Made by a program: the position numbers and the translations under genes
The notes under the pieces: model-generated
Databases searched by the model: none
What the model was told of the DNA's origin: nothing
The model's input: the letters and a program-made list of their open reading frames with translations, nothing else
Part shown: positions 1 to 6,261 of the stretch, one piece after another
Layout of the letters: each line of letters opens with the position of its first letter
How positions within the stretch are numbered: the first letter of the stretch is position 1
Assembly (NCBI GenBank): GCA_024276395.1
Contig: JAJRXH010000705.1
Coordinates: 1 to 8,230, forward strand
Length of the DNA: 8,230 nucleotides
Direction of reading: 5' to 3'
From: an archaeon
GTDB taxonomy: Archaea; Asgardarchaeota; Heimdallarchaeia; Hodarchaeales; S146-22

Positions 1-901
1 ATCCAAAAGCCAAGAATTCGATTACTTCAAATCCTGGAGTTGGTAAACTACCACCACCATCTGTTTCATTAAGATCTGAGTTAGAATCGGTAATGGAAGA
101 CTCTCCTTGATCTTCTCCAGAACCACCCGATGCATTGTCTCCAGAAATTGGAATGAAATTGGATGATTGATCATCTGGCATGAAATCCCACCAATAGGTG
201 CCAGATTGGGCATCATAGGCCTGATTAGCTACGTTTGTCTTGTATGCATATGCCATGAATCCTGCATCCACGCTGTATTGTGTCTGGAAGGGGTTATTTT
301 GGCTCAGATCAATGTCTGTAACCGTTTCCCACAATTGAAGAAAATTCAGATTCTCGATGAGACCAGTAATGTTGAAGCTGAGAGTCAAGGTAGATCCATC
401 AACCAGATAGGTGATTTTTTTATTTACCACGCCAAAATAAAGATAATCTACTTGATCTGGATTGTCAATCGAGTAAAGGCCATGAAATAGCATGAGATTC
501 GCCCCTGGATCATCCGTCATGCCCGTGATGCTGACGTAAATGAGGAAGCCAAGATAATGCGTGTTATTATCAGCCATATAGCCAGCACCCGAAACCCACA
601 CCCAATAATAGTGGTACTCATCAACTGAAGGAGTTCCACTGAAAGTTATGGATATGGTGCTATTCGTTGAACTTGTTAGACTGAAGGAAATAGAGGCACT
701 AGTCAAATCAACGCTGCCCTCTGAGACAATGCTATAAGATGTTGGAACTCCATTGTTCAAGGTAAAGGTAATGACATCATTGCTATTGTCATTCAAGGTA
801 TAGTTAGTTGCAGCATTCACGATGGATGCTGATGTTAGGGCCAACACCAGCAGCAAGGCAGTTATGATACTCAGCGTTAGCGTTTTTGTCTTGTTGTTCA
901 T
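1..901 (-). CDS. Secreted/surface-anchored protein with PGF-type C-terminal sorting motif (3' end outside window)
   Basis: Reading from ATG at 901, 300 codons are open to the left edge, so the C-terminus is missing. Residues 1-30 look like a signal peptide: lysines at 4 and 6, a hydrophobic core at about 8-22, then a cleavage-like ...SIVNA-A. The body (about 31-250) is rich in Ser, Thr, Asn and aromatics with alternating beta-strand patterns, like DOMON/CBM9-type beta-sandwiches, and has several N-glycosylation sequons (NYT, NST, NNT, NIT, NAS, NET). A low-complexity Gly/Ser/Asp/Glu linker (about 251-285) leads to LPTPGFEVIEFLAFG. PGF (289-291) followed by a hydrophobic run is the start of the archaeal PGF-CTERM/Heimdall-CTERM type anchor, probably processed by an archaeosortase. 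An upstream ATG at 911 is out of frame, and a strong Shine-Dalgarno supports 901. The ligand and function are unknown. The product is expected to be outside the cell, anchored to membrane or S-layer. Confidence 0.85.
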   Translation of the reverse strand, partial: MNNKTKTLTLSIITALLLVLALTSASIVNAATNYTLNDNSNDVITFTLNNGVPTSYSIVSEGSVDLTSASISFSLTSSTNSTISITFSGTPSVDEYHYYWVWVSGAGYMADNNTHYLGFLIYVSITGMTDDPGANLMLFHGLYSIDNPDQVDYLYFGVVNKKITYLVDGSTLTLSFNITGLIENLNFLQLWETVTDIDLSQNNPFQTQYSVDAGFMAYAYKTNVANQAYDAQSGTYWWDFMPDDQSSNFIPISGDNASGGSGEDQGESSITDSNSDLNETDGGGSLPTPGFEVIEFLAFG

Positions 902-909
902 CGTGTTTC

Positions 910-917
910 ATCACCTC
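910..917 (-). promoter_or_regulatory. Shine-Dalgarno site of the surface-protein gene
   Basis: On the minus strand this reads GAGGTGAT, an almost full match to the anti-SD of archaeal 16S rRNA, 8 nt before the ATG at 901. It decides the start in favour of 901 over the out-of-frame ATG at 911. Confidence 0.8.
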
Positions 918-959
918 AAGATACCTCTCCCAAAAAAATAAGGAAATGATAACACGTAC

Positions 960-977
960 GTTCACAACCTCATGAAC
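960..977. promoter_or_regulatory. Dyad GTTCA-N8-TGAAC, possible operator
   Basis: An inverted repeat with 5-bp perfect arms, GTTCA and TGAAC, sits where transcription of the surface-protein gene is predicted to begin (about 25-30 bp after the TATA-like box at 992-999). In archaea such a position is typical of a repressor operator. Short arms make chance occurrence possible. Confidence 0.3.
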
Positions 978-991
978 AGATAAAGTGTACT

Positions 992-999
992 CTTTTATA
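992..999 (-). promoter_or_regulatory. TATA-box candidate for the surface-protein gene
   Basis: The minus strand reads ATATAAAAG, a good archaeal TATA-box, about 90 bp upstream of the ATG at 901. Transcription would start near 967-972, giving a leader of about 65-70 nt. The dyad at 960-977 covers this point. The assignment is by motif only. Confidence 0.45.
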
Positions 1000-1044
1000 T
1001 CATTTTATGAACAATCATCGCGTCATATTTTTTCATCACTTGGA

Positions 1045-1071
1045 GAACATATATCTACAAGAGATATGTTC
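1045..1071. repeat. 27-bp imperfect palindrome between surface-protein gene and HAD relic
   Basis: The arms are GAACATATAT and AGATATGTTC around a 7-bp centre, with 9 of 10 arm positions pairing. A smaller dyad, TGAGATGTCTCA, follows at 1082-1093. It could be a transcription-factor site for the minus-strand surface gene or for the decayed plus-strand gene, or a hairpin. No run of Ts follows, so a terminator is unlikely. Confidence 0.45.
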
Positions 1072-1276
1072 AAAATAGATTTGAGATGTCTCATTTCTTA
1101 AAGCCGATATTTTTTTCAAGGTTACTTCAAAAAAGGTGCTTATTTCCTTTCACTGCCAAAATAGATATTTTTATAATCAAGAGTGTGAAGAATGAAATCA
1201 TGTAGGGTGATTATCAAGTACCTGCAGAGACGATGCCTGAATTTAGTTGTGAAAGAACCGTCATTGGTGTATCTTG

Positions 1277-1999
1277 ATGGAAAATCCCCTACTATTTGAT
1301 CTAGGAAGAAATACGCTCATTCATTATTTCGAACGGTATGAGTTTCAAAACATCTTAAAGCAATCAATCATTGATGTTCACTCATTTCTCGATTCAAAAT
1401 TAATTTTTCGGGAGATTTCAAGAAAAACATAGGAACGAGTAAAGTTCGAGGACATGTGAACTCTGACTACCGAGTTAGTCCACTGGAAGGGGATTAAAAC
1501 GAATATTTCAGTTAGAAAGACTATAAAGTAGTGATGAATTAATGATGGAGAGTTGTAAGTGTTTTCTTAGACCGATTTTTCCAGGGCCCGTTGTTATGAA
1601 AAGACTTACTCAATTTTAGAGGTAATAGATTCCCAAGATTTCAAGCGGGCTTTTGTCTCCAACACGCATTGGGGAAGTCCAGCAATATCATAGAGAGAAC
1701 ACTTGAAAGAACTTAAATTGATCAAATATTTTGATCTCATCGTGTTTTGTCGTGATGTAGGATGGAGAAAACCAGCCAAGCAGATCTTCGAGTTTGCTCT
1801 TCACGAACTTTAGATGGCTCCAGATAATTGTCTTTTCATCGGTGATGATCCAAGATGGGATGTAGTGGTCCAAAAATCAGTTGGCATCACGCCAATACTC
1901 GCTAATCGGATTACTAACGAAAAAACAACCAAAAATCCAGCACTAAATAAAAAGTGTGAGAAGATAACGAGTCTCGAAGAACTTCTTTCACTACTTTAA
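1277..1999 (+). pseudogene. HAD-superfamily hydrolase, decayed
   Basis: HAD hydrolases use an N-terminal Asp nucleophile and three further motifs, mostly to cleave phosphate esters. The pieces appear in the right order. ATG at 1277 opens ENPLLFDLGRNTLIHYFER, with motif I Asp in LFDLG. A fragment near 1459-1494 gives NSDYRVSPLEG. A frame from about 1580 gives KRAFVSNTHWGSPA (motif II, SN), then FCRDVGWRKPAKQIFEFAL (motif III, Lys in RKP), and finally NCLFIGDDPRWDVV (motif IV, GDD). The rebuilt length of about 240 residues is normal for the family. Lesions are TAG 1430, TGA 1457, TAA 1495, at least two frame changes around 1459 and 1570-1580, TAG 1691 (where a Trp would fit) and TAG 1811. The fragment from ATG 1814 keeps motif IV only and cannot be a working enzyme. 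The original substrate cannot be inferred. Confidence 0.8.
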
Positions 2000-2067
2000 T
2001 GATGGCTTTAGCGGCAAGAAGCTTGAATCCTTTACTTAGAATTAAATGCTATCAAGAAAGTATGAAT

Positions 2068-2072
2068 AGGGG
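2068..2072 (+). promoter_or_regulatory. Weak Shine-Dalgarno before the methyltransferase
   Basis: AGGGG followed by an A-run lies 6 nt before the ATG at 2079. It supports that start. The ATG at 2062 is followed at once by a stop in its frame. Confidence 0.5.
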
Positions 2073-2078
2073 AAAAAA

Positions 2079-2771
2079 ATGACTAGCGTCACTAAAAACT
2101 TACAAGCTAAAAAAGACTCTAAAATAAAAAAACATGAACAAGCTGCAAAGAAAATGTTTGGAAAAGAAGCCGAACGTCAAGAAAAAAAATACAAGGAGAA
2201 GGGGCTGACCTCTACAGCCAAGCTCATTGTCGATCTCATAGCAAGCCAAGAATCCATCAAAGATGGCATCCACGTTGATGTGGGATGTGGTTCGGGCGTT
2301 GTCTGTGTTGAACTTCTCAAAAAAGGGGCTTCAAAAACAATAGGAGTCGATCTCTCCGAAGATGCCATAGCAAGGGCAACTGCTCTTGCAGATGAATTAC
2401 AGCTTTCTGACCGTGCTACGTTCGTTGCAGGCAGTTTCATTGAAATCGAGTTGCGGGTTGAAGAGCCGGTACAGAGTGTCATTCTTCATCGCGTGCTCTG
2501 TTGTCATCCCAATGCCAAGGGAATCCTTGAAAAGACAACGTCTTTAAATCCAAGAGACATTTACATCACGCTACCTACAGATAATTCCATCGTGATAGGA
2601 ATTCACGCACCAATTGGAGTATTGACTAGAATTTTTACAAAAGGCTTTCAAGCACAGTTTCACCGACACCAGATGATGATGTCTTACTTGGAAGAGCGTG
2701 GATATAAATTACAGTTTCGTTCACGAAAATTTCCCTGGATAACATTTCATTTCACGAAGAGAATGGCTTAG
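2079..2771 (+). CDS. Class I SAM-dependent methyltransferase
   Basis: This 230-residue protein has a Rossmann-type methyltransferase core. Motif I is VDVGCGSG (66-73), the glycine-rich SAM loop. It is followed by the acidic motif II residue Asp91 in IGVDLS, which would bind the ribose hydroxyls. After strand 4 comes VILHRVLCCHPNA (134-146), which resembles the RVxCCYPD motif of a family of small type-11/12 methyltransferases often annotated beside Mg-protoporphyrin O-methyltransferase (BchM)-like proteins. The C-terminal FHRHQMMMSYLEERGYK...PWITFHF pattern also fits that group. The first 45 residues are very rich in Lys and Glu and probably form a helix, which could bind nucleic acid, a partner or a membrane surface. 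The product is cytosolic and its methyl acceptor is unknown. The gene looks intact and ends with TAG. The nearest upstream gene is the HAD relic, with no sign of an operon. Confidence 0.85.
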   Translation: MTSVTKNLQAKKDSKIKKHEQAAKKMFGKEAERQEKKYKEKGLTSTAKLIVDLIASQESIKDGIHVDVGCGSGVVCVELLKKGASKTIGVDLSEDAIARATALADELQLSDRATFVAGSFIEIELRVEEPVQSVILHRVLCCHPNAKGILEKTTSLNPRDIYITLPTDNSIVIGIHAPIGVLTRIFTKGFQAQFHRHQMMMSYLEERGYKLQFRSRKFPWITFHFTKRMA

Positions 2772-2809
2772 TAAGAAAGATTTTCCTTCTTTAAGGCATT
2801 CAGACATCA

Positions 2810-2816
2810 TTTTTTT
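2810..2816 (+). terminator. T-run terminator candidate after the methyltransferase
   Basis: Seven Ts lie 39 bp after the stop codon, within a T-rich stretch, as expected for archaeal transcription termination. A weak AAGAA/TTCTT pairing precedes it. It falls in the gap between two convergent genes. Confidence 0.4.
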
Positions 2817-2903
2817 CTATTCCGCAGTTAAATTCAGCAATCTAATGTATGATGATTAGTTGATGTTCAAGCACCTGAAAGTAAGCAGATATATGGTTTG
2901 TTT

Positions 2904-4850
2904 TTAGGCTTTAACAAGATCAATTGTGACATTCTTTCGAAAAATATTCCTATCATGAGGAATGACTTGTTCTAATAATGTACTCCCATTATCCAGGAAA
3001 AGATGTCCTCCTTGCAAGAAAACAATGGTCTGATTGGAGAAATAAGTTAATAAGTCTCGCCGATGATCTTTTAAGAACGGGCAAGCTTGTCCCATAATGA
3101 TGCTAGTAACCTTTCGTCGGATCGTGAAGATTTCATTCGACTGTTCCATCCCTAAAGGTGGAAACCAGTTACATAAATCATTCAAATCTTGAAAGAAACT
3201 TAGCAAGCATTTCTTGCCGATAGTTTCAAGGTGACTCAGCAGCGTGCTCTTGCATGCTGAATCATTGGTCATCATGGTGATGAAATCATGATAAATGAAC
3301 CCTCGAGGTCTATATCGTCGGCCCCAAGAAAAGAGCTTGCAGTGAATGCGACGAATTACGGAAGGCGTGGCTGGAGAGATCAATTGCAAGGATTCTAAAT
3401 TAGTTAAAAGATCAGAATTTTCATCAAGAAGCAGCTGTATAGTGATGATTAAAGGAATTGTCATGAATCCAGAGACAATGATTGAGAGGGGTTCATTTTC
3501 CTTACAAGTTGATTTAATTTCGATTAGAACATTTCTAAGCGTGAGAAATAATTCCTGGTACCAATTTTCTGGTGTGAGAAGGATACTATAGTCTTGAGTC
3601 GATTTTAGTACTCTATCAGAGGAAGAATTGACATCATTTTTGTCATTTCTCTTAGAATTGAGATCCATTTCAGCATGAGAACTACCAGATAGCATCAATG
3701 GTAGAAAATATATTTTTGCACCATTTGAAGCAAGTTGTGGAGCTTTAGCATTCATTTCCTGCCATTGAATTGCCCATGGTGTGAGGACATCGGATATCCA
3801 TAAGTAGATTTTTTCATCACGTGATTGGGAGAGCTTTCCTGGGAAGGTATCAGGAGGTCGTGATGGAGTAAATCCTACTTTTTCATTCACGGTAGGGGAT
3901 AACAAAGAGAATCCATTTTGAGTGACAATTAATTTCCGTGGATGATCCAGAAAGAACGGTAATTTCGTGGCGTGAAATCCCTCTTGGATGATAAAGGCAT
4001 CATGTGGAAATACTGTCCAGTAGATGAGAAGGTTAAAGATGATGGCAAAAATCAACCCACGATTACTCAAGATGGGAAGGACAAGCACGGCATACACGTT
4101 CAGGTAGAAATGCGCTTTCGCCGTGAGAAGTATGGCATAGATCAATCCTACGAGAAACATGATGAAAAAGATTAAGGCTTGAAAGATGAGTGCTTTCAAC
4201 CGAAGACGTCTAATGGCAATGGAACGTGGCGCATGACGTAGGTCACTCGTGGCAATGATGAGCACGATGACATTGAAAGAAAAGATGACGAAACTAGTAA
4301 TTCCAGATGATAATGAGATGAAAGATGGGCGTAATGAAGGAAATGCAAAATATGAGATGACGATCGCACTCAACGCGAAAATTGATAAGTACAAGAAGCC
4401 ATTTAGCTTCGGATGTCTAACATTCCCTTGGGGCTTGATGAGATAATGCTGCACGTGCACAAGCCAGCCAATGAGAAAAATCGTCAATCCAAATGAATAA
4501 ACATAAAATTGACCAAAATAACAACCATAACAATGCATCTTGTCCGTGAAAATTAACACGAGATAATTAATGGTCCATTGTAACCCCATGAGCATCATAC
4601 CAAAAATCATTGTAAGGTTAGGAAGAATGGTAGAAAATCGACTTAGTTGGCCTTGTCTCTTCAATGCACGAATCGTTAGAAGCAAAAACAAGAAAATCAC
4701 CACAAGTGATGCAAGAGTTAAGAGTAGGGCGCTCCAAATCATAGAAAGGGAAATGTAACGGAAACTAGCGTCTGTTTTTTCTAAAGTTAACGGAAATTGT
4801 TCGAATCGCTGAATTTTTTGCATCAGTTGGTAACTAATAACTGGCATCAT
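2904..4850 (-). CDS. Seven-transmembrane protein fused to a cytoplasmic alpha/beta-hydrolase-like domain
   Basis: About 648 residues. The frame is open four codons further, to a TTG at 4862, but GGAG at 4857-4860 lies 6 nt before ATG 4850, so that start is preferred; residue numbers below count from the TTG. A tail of about 36 residues precedes seven hydrophobic helices at about 38-66, 79-105, 117-139, 155-174, 186-205, 225-247 and 253-285. Charged loops (RALKRQGQLSRF, KPQGNVRHPKLNG, RHAPRSIAIRRLRLK) follow helices 1, 3 and 5, giving N-out/C-in topology. The C-terminal half follows alpha/beta-hydrolase order: WISDVLTPWAIQW and NGAKIYFLPLMLSGSS (about 355-395), SIIVSGFMTIPLIITIQLL (460-478) at the nucleophile elbow, LQLISPA (492-498), VTSIIMGQACPF (585-596) and VFLQGGHL (614-621) with a catalytic-type His620. 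The elbow reads GFMTI instead of GxSxG, so the nucleophile is absent. It is probably a sensor or receptor-like membrane protein with a dead or altered hydrolase. CYGC (111-114) lies in an outer loop. Confidence 0.7.
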   Translation of the reverse strand: MMPVISYQLMQKIQRFEQFPLTLEKTDASFRYISLSMIWSALLLTLASLVVIFLFLLLTIRALKRQGQLSRFSTILPNLTMIFGMMLMGLQWTINYLVLIFTDKMHCYGCYFGQFYVYSFGLTIFLIGWLVHVQHYLIKPQGNVRHPKLNGFLYLSIFALSAIVISYFAFPSLRPSFISLSSGITSFVIFSFNVIVLIIATSDLRHAPRSIAIRRLRLKALIFQALIFFIMFLVGLIYAILLTAKAHFYLNVYAVLVLPILSNRGLIFAIIFNLLIYWTVFPHDAFIIQEGFHATKLPFFLDHPRKLIVTQNGFSLLSPTVNEKVGFTPSRPPDTFPGKLSQSRDEKIYLWISDVLTPWAIQWQEMNAKAPQLASNGAKIYFLPLMLSGSSHAEMDLNSKRNDKNDVNSSSDRVLKSTQDYSILLTPENWYQELFLTLRNVLIEIKSTCKENEPLSIIVSGFMTIPLIITIQLLLDENSDLLTNLESLQLISPATPSVIRRIHCKLFSWGRRYRPRGFIYHDFITMMTNDSACKSTLLSHLETIGKKCLLSFFQDLNDLCNWFPPLGMEQSNEIFTIRRKVTSIIMGQACPFLKDHRRDLLTYFSNQTIVFLQGGHLFLDNGSTLLEQVIPHDRNIFRKNVTIDLVKA

Positions 4851-4860
4851 GATCATCTCC
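4851..4860 (-). promoter_or_regulatory. Shine-Dalgarno deciding the start of the 7TM gene
   Basis: The minus strand reads GGAGATGATC directly before ATGATG. GGAG sits 6 nt from the ATG at 4850. The in-frame TTG at 4862 overlaps this site and has no SD of its own, so the longer form is unlikely. Confidence 0.65.
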
Positions 4861-4891
4861 AACTGTCATTAACTGACTCATCCTTTTTCCT

Positions 4892-4909
4892 ACCTGAAAC
4901 CTTTCAAGT
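4892..4909. promoter_or_regulatory. 18-bp dyad at the predicted transcription start of the 7TM gene
   Basis: ACCTGAAA-CC-TTTCAAGT has arms that pair at 7 of 8 positions. It lies about 20-35 bp downstream of the TATA-like box at 4928-4935, which is where transcription toward the 7TM gene should begin, so it may be an operator. The half-sites (TGAAA) differ from the GTTCA type before the surface-protein gene. Confidence 0.35.
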
Positions 4910-4927
4910 TTTTATCAACTTACCTCT

Positions 4928-4935
4928 CTTTATAA
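4928..4935 (-). promoter_or_regulatory. TATA-box candidate for the 7TM gene
   Basis: The minus strand reads TTATAAAG, about 78 bp upstream of ATG 4850. The predicted start of transcription is near 4905, giving a leader of about 55 nt. Motif match only. Confidence 0.4.
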
Positions 4936-5149
4936 TCTCCTAAAATCATTAAATTCATGCAAGGTCTTGAAAAAACTAGTTGAATGGAATGCATGAGCTA
5001 AATCTCCTATCACGCTAGAACAGAGCTACCTAATCATTTTCTCCCGACTTTATTTGCTTATGTTTTTGACCAAGACTAAAGTTTTTTTCTGAAAAATAGG
5101 TTAAGCGTCCATTCAACTGACTTGGTGAAAAAAACACTAAAAGTTTCAC

Positions 5150-5303
5150 ATGAAAAAAGGAAGGAAAGAAAGATCTAGCTTAAACGTTACTGGCGCTATC
5201 ACTGCTATTGTTATTAGCTCTTGGTCTTGTATGGCTTGTGCTTCAATCTAGCGTGCCATCACGCTATTCGTGGAAGAGAGTTATTCAGTTATCCCCGTCA
5301 TAA
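5150..5303 (+). pseudogene. Possible remnant of a membrane or secreted protein cut by the IS end
   Basis: ATG at 5150 opens a very basic start, MKKGRKERSSLN. One frame over, from 5184, the sequence reads TLLALSLLLLLALGLVWLVL and then QSSVPSRYSW up to a TAA at 5301. A Lys/Arg-rich start followed by 20 hydrophobic residues is the pattern of a signal anchor, so a single-base indel near 5180 would join them. The right part of this frame runs into the IS inverted repeat at 5276, so the rest of the gene would have been displaced or lost. No clear Shine-Dalgarno precedes 5150. The reading is tentative, since a short Leu-rich frame can arise by chance. Confidence 0.3.
5276..5295 (+). repeat. Left terminal inverted repeat
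   Basis: GAGAGTTATTCAGTTATCCC, identical to the reverse complement of 6145-6164. Confidence 0.85.
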
Positions 5304-5342
5304 GAGGTTTTTAAAACGTATTCATTCTTTTATATATTTCAA

Positions 5343-5361
5343 GGACAAGTGAATAACTCTC
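5343..5361 (-). repeat. Third, inverted copy of the IS end
   Basis: GGACAAGTGAATAACTCTC matches the reverse complement of the left end at 17 of 19 positions. Together with 5276 it frames an 86-bp MITE-like unit. The pentamer TGGAA occurs just outside on both sides (5271-5275 and 5366-5370) but is offset by 4 bp on the right, so it is not a clean target duplication. Confidence 0.65.
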
Positions 5362-6151
5362 CCCCTGGAACGCATCACGATCAATAAAATCGAACACCTC
5401 AGTGAGCGCGACTGTCGTCTCCAGTGGGTCATCGGAGCGAGGAGTCGCCCCTGTTTTCCAAACACCGTTATTTGAGAATCATGTCCGATTGTTTACCAAT
5501 GATGACAAACATAATGTGTCCTGACGAGGAATCGCAAAACGAGGAAGTTGACTTGCTGTTTTTTATCGGCACGGATTCCAGGCACGACGACAATAATGCG
5601 CATCAACAAGTTTTTTGTCGCTTCATTTCGAGAAATAACGAACTTTGAGGATGAGGGTTAGCATTCTGCAGCGTGAGCGCCAGTACCATAAACGGAGAAA
5701 CGTGACGAACGTGAGCTTTCGTGCATTCTTCTCATCAAGGTGATAGGCCTCAACAAGGCGTTTTACCAGCTAATCAGGGATGATTTTCAGGAGACGAACA
5801 CGTGACTCGATGCGTAACCATTTTCGGACTTTCTTTCACCGCAAGAGCATGATCATCACCACTAACCGGTCCGTTTCCTCATGATGTAAAAGTATCAGTT
5901 GTCTCCAAGATATGCGGCAAGGAATGAAAGCATCGGCTGCTTCGAATCAGCACTCGCCAAAAAAGTGCCTTACTGTATTAGGACCTGCCCTGGTGAACGC
6001 CTGGAAGATGATTCATGCCGTCCCACTGCGGGTGGTATGACAGCTGAAAACGATGACACGACGCGTGCCCGAGACCATCTTTCGCGCGAGTCTGGCGGTG
6101 GTCGTCCACCAGCTGCTCCTCGAGATTACATTCCGTTACACCACGGGATAA
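5362..6151 (+). pseudogene. Transposase remnant, broken in several frames
   Basis: No long frame survives, but coherent fragments follow one another on the plus strand. A segment at about 5540-5645 reads LLFFIGTDSRHDDNNAHQQ and ISRNNEL. At about 5730-5800, LLIKVIGLNKAFYQLIRDD is seen. From about 5935 the frame ending at TAA 6149 gives LGPALVNAWKMIHAV, resembling the conserved LxNxW segment near the C-terminus of DDE transposases such as IS4-like ones. An in-frame TGA at 6038 follows, then PETIFRASLAVVVHQLL to the end. Position between inverted repeats and the stop codon inside the right repeat support this reading. The catalytic Asp/Glu residues could not be located with confidence. The element is certainly not autonomous. 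Confidence 0.5.
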
Positions 6152-6164
6152 CTGAATAACTCTC
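6145..6164 (-). repeat. Right terminal inverted repeat
   Basis: GGGATAACTGAATAACTCTC, the exact reverse complement of 5276-5295. The stop codon of the transposase remnant (TAA 6149-6151) lies inside it, as is common for compact ISs. Confidence 0.85.
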
Positions 6165-6188
6165 ATTGCTACTTTAAAACCGTTTATC

Positions 6189-6200
6189 TTTAAAATATAT
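6189..6200 (+). promoter_or_regulatory. TATA-like AT box upstream of the SLOG-like gene
   Basis: TTTAAAATATAT lies about 110 bp before ATG 6309 and just outside the IS end. It would give a leader of about 80 nt. The region is AT-rich, so the match is weak. Confidence 0.3.
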
Positions 6201-6261
6201 CTTCCAATTTCGGCAATGATCCCAGTTAGACGTAACTGTTTTAGAATGGTTTTTAAAGAAG

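Larger units (their letters stand above)
902..1276. other. Intergenic region, divergent promoters, no gene seen
   Basis: This AT-rich stretch has frequent stops in all frames. Apart from the leader and TATA-like box of the surface-protein gene and the dyads described separately, it holds one more AT box (TTTTATAATC near 1169-1178, plus strand), which could have served the decayed HAD gene starting at 1277. No tRNA or structured RNA was recognised. Confidence 0.5.
4863..5149. other. Intergenic region upstream of the 7TM gene
   Basis: This AT-rich stretch is full of stops. It contains the TATA-like box and dyad of the 7TM gene, described separately. From 4960 to 5149 nothing recognisable was found. 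Confidence 0.4.
5276..6164 (+). mobile_element. Decayed insertion sequence with perfect 20-bp terminal inverted repeats
   Basis: The 889-bp segment begins GAGAGTTATTCAGTTATCCC (5276-5295) and ends with its exact reverse complement (6145-6164). The interior is visibly more GC-rich than the flanks and carries transposase fragments. The length is short for a complete IS of the IS4/IS5-like DDE type (usually 1.1-1.6 kb), which points to internal deletion. No target-site duplication was found directly at the ends: the left flank is ...CGTGGAA and the right flank ATTGCT.... A third end-like copy at 5343-5361 suggests a second, smaller unit or a rearrangement. The IS family is not assigned. Confidence 0.75.

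Noticed and set aside
1562..1999. In-frame TAG codons as pyrrolysine or recoded sense codons in the HAD gene
   Set aside because: The upstream half also has TGA, TAA and frame changes, and TAG is the apparent normal stop of two other reading frames in the window (2769-2771 and 7467-7469). Ordinary decay explains everything.
2847..2878. C/D-box sRNA suggested by ATGATGA and CTGA between the convergent genes
   Set aside because: Only one C-like and one D-like box about 20 nt apart, without D'/C' boxes or a terminal stem; the spacing is too short for an archaeal C/D RNA.
5271..5370. TGGAA as a target-site duplication of the 86-bp unit
   Set aside because: The right copy is separated from the element end by four Cs; a pentamer at an offset is likely by chance.
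5498..5525. C/D-box sRNA suggested by ATGATGA...CTGA inside the IS
   Set aside because: No C'/D' pair follows, and the region fits a transposase remnant.
5899..6159. 86-codon plus-strand frame inside the IS
   Set aside because: It overlaps the transposase-like fragment in another frame, its composition does not look like a protein family, and its stop lies in the inverted repeat. It is most likely an open frame due to high GC.
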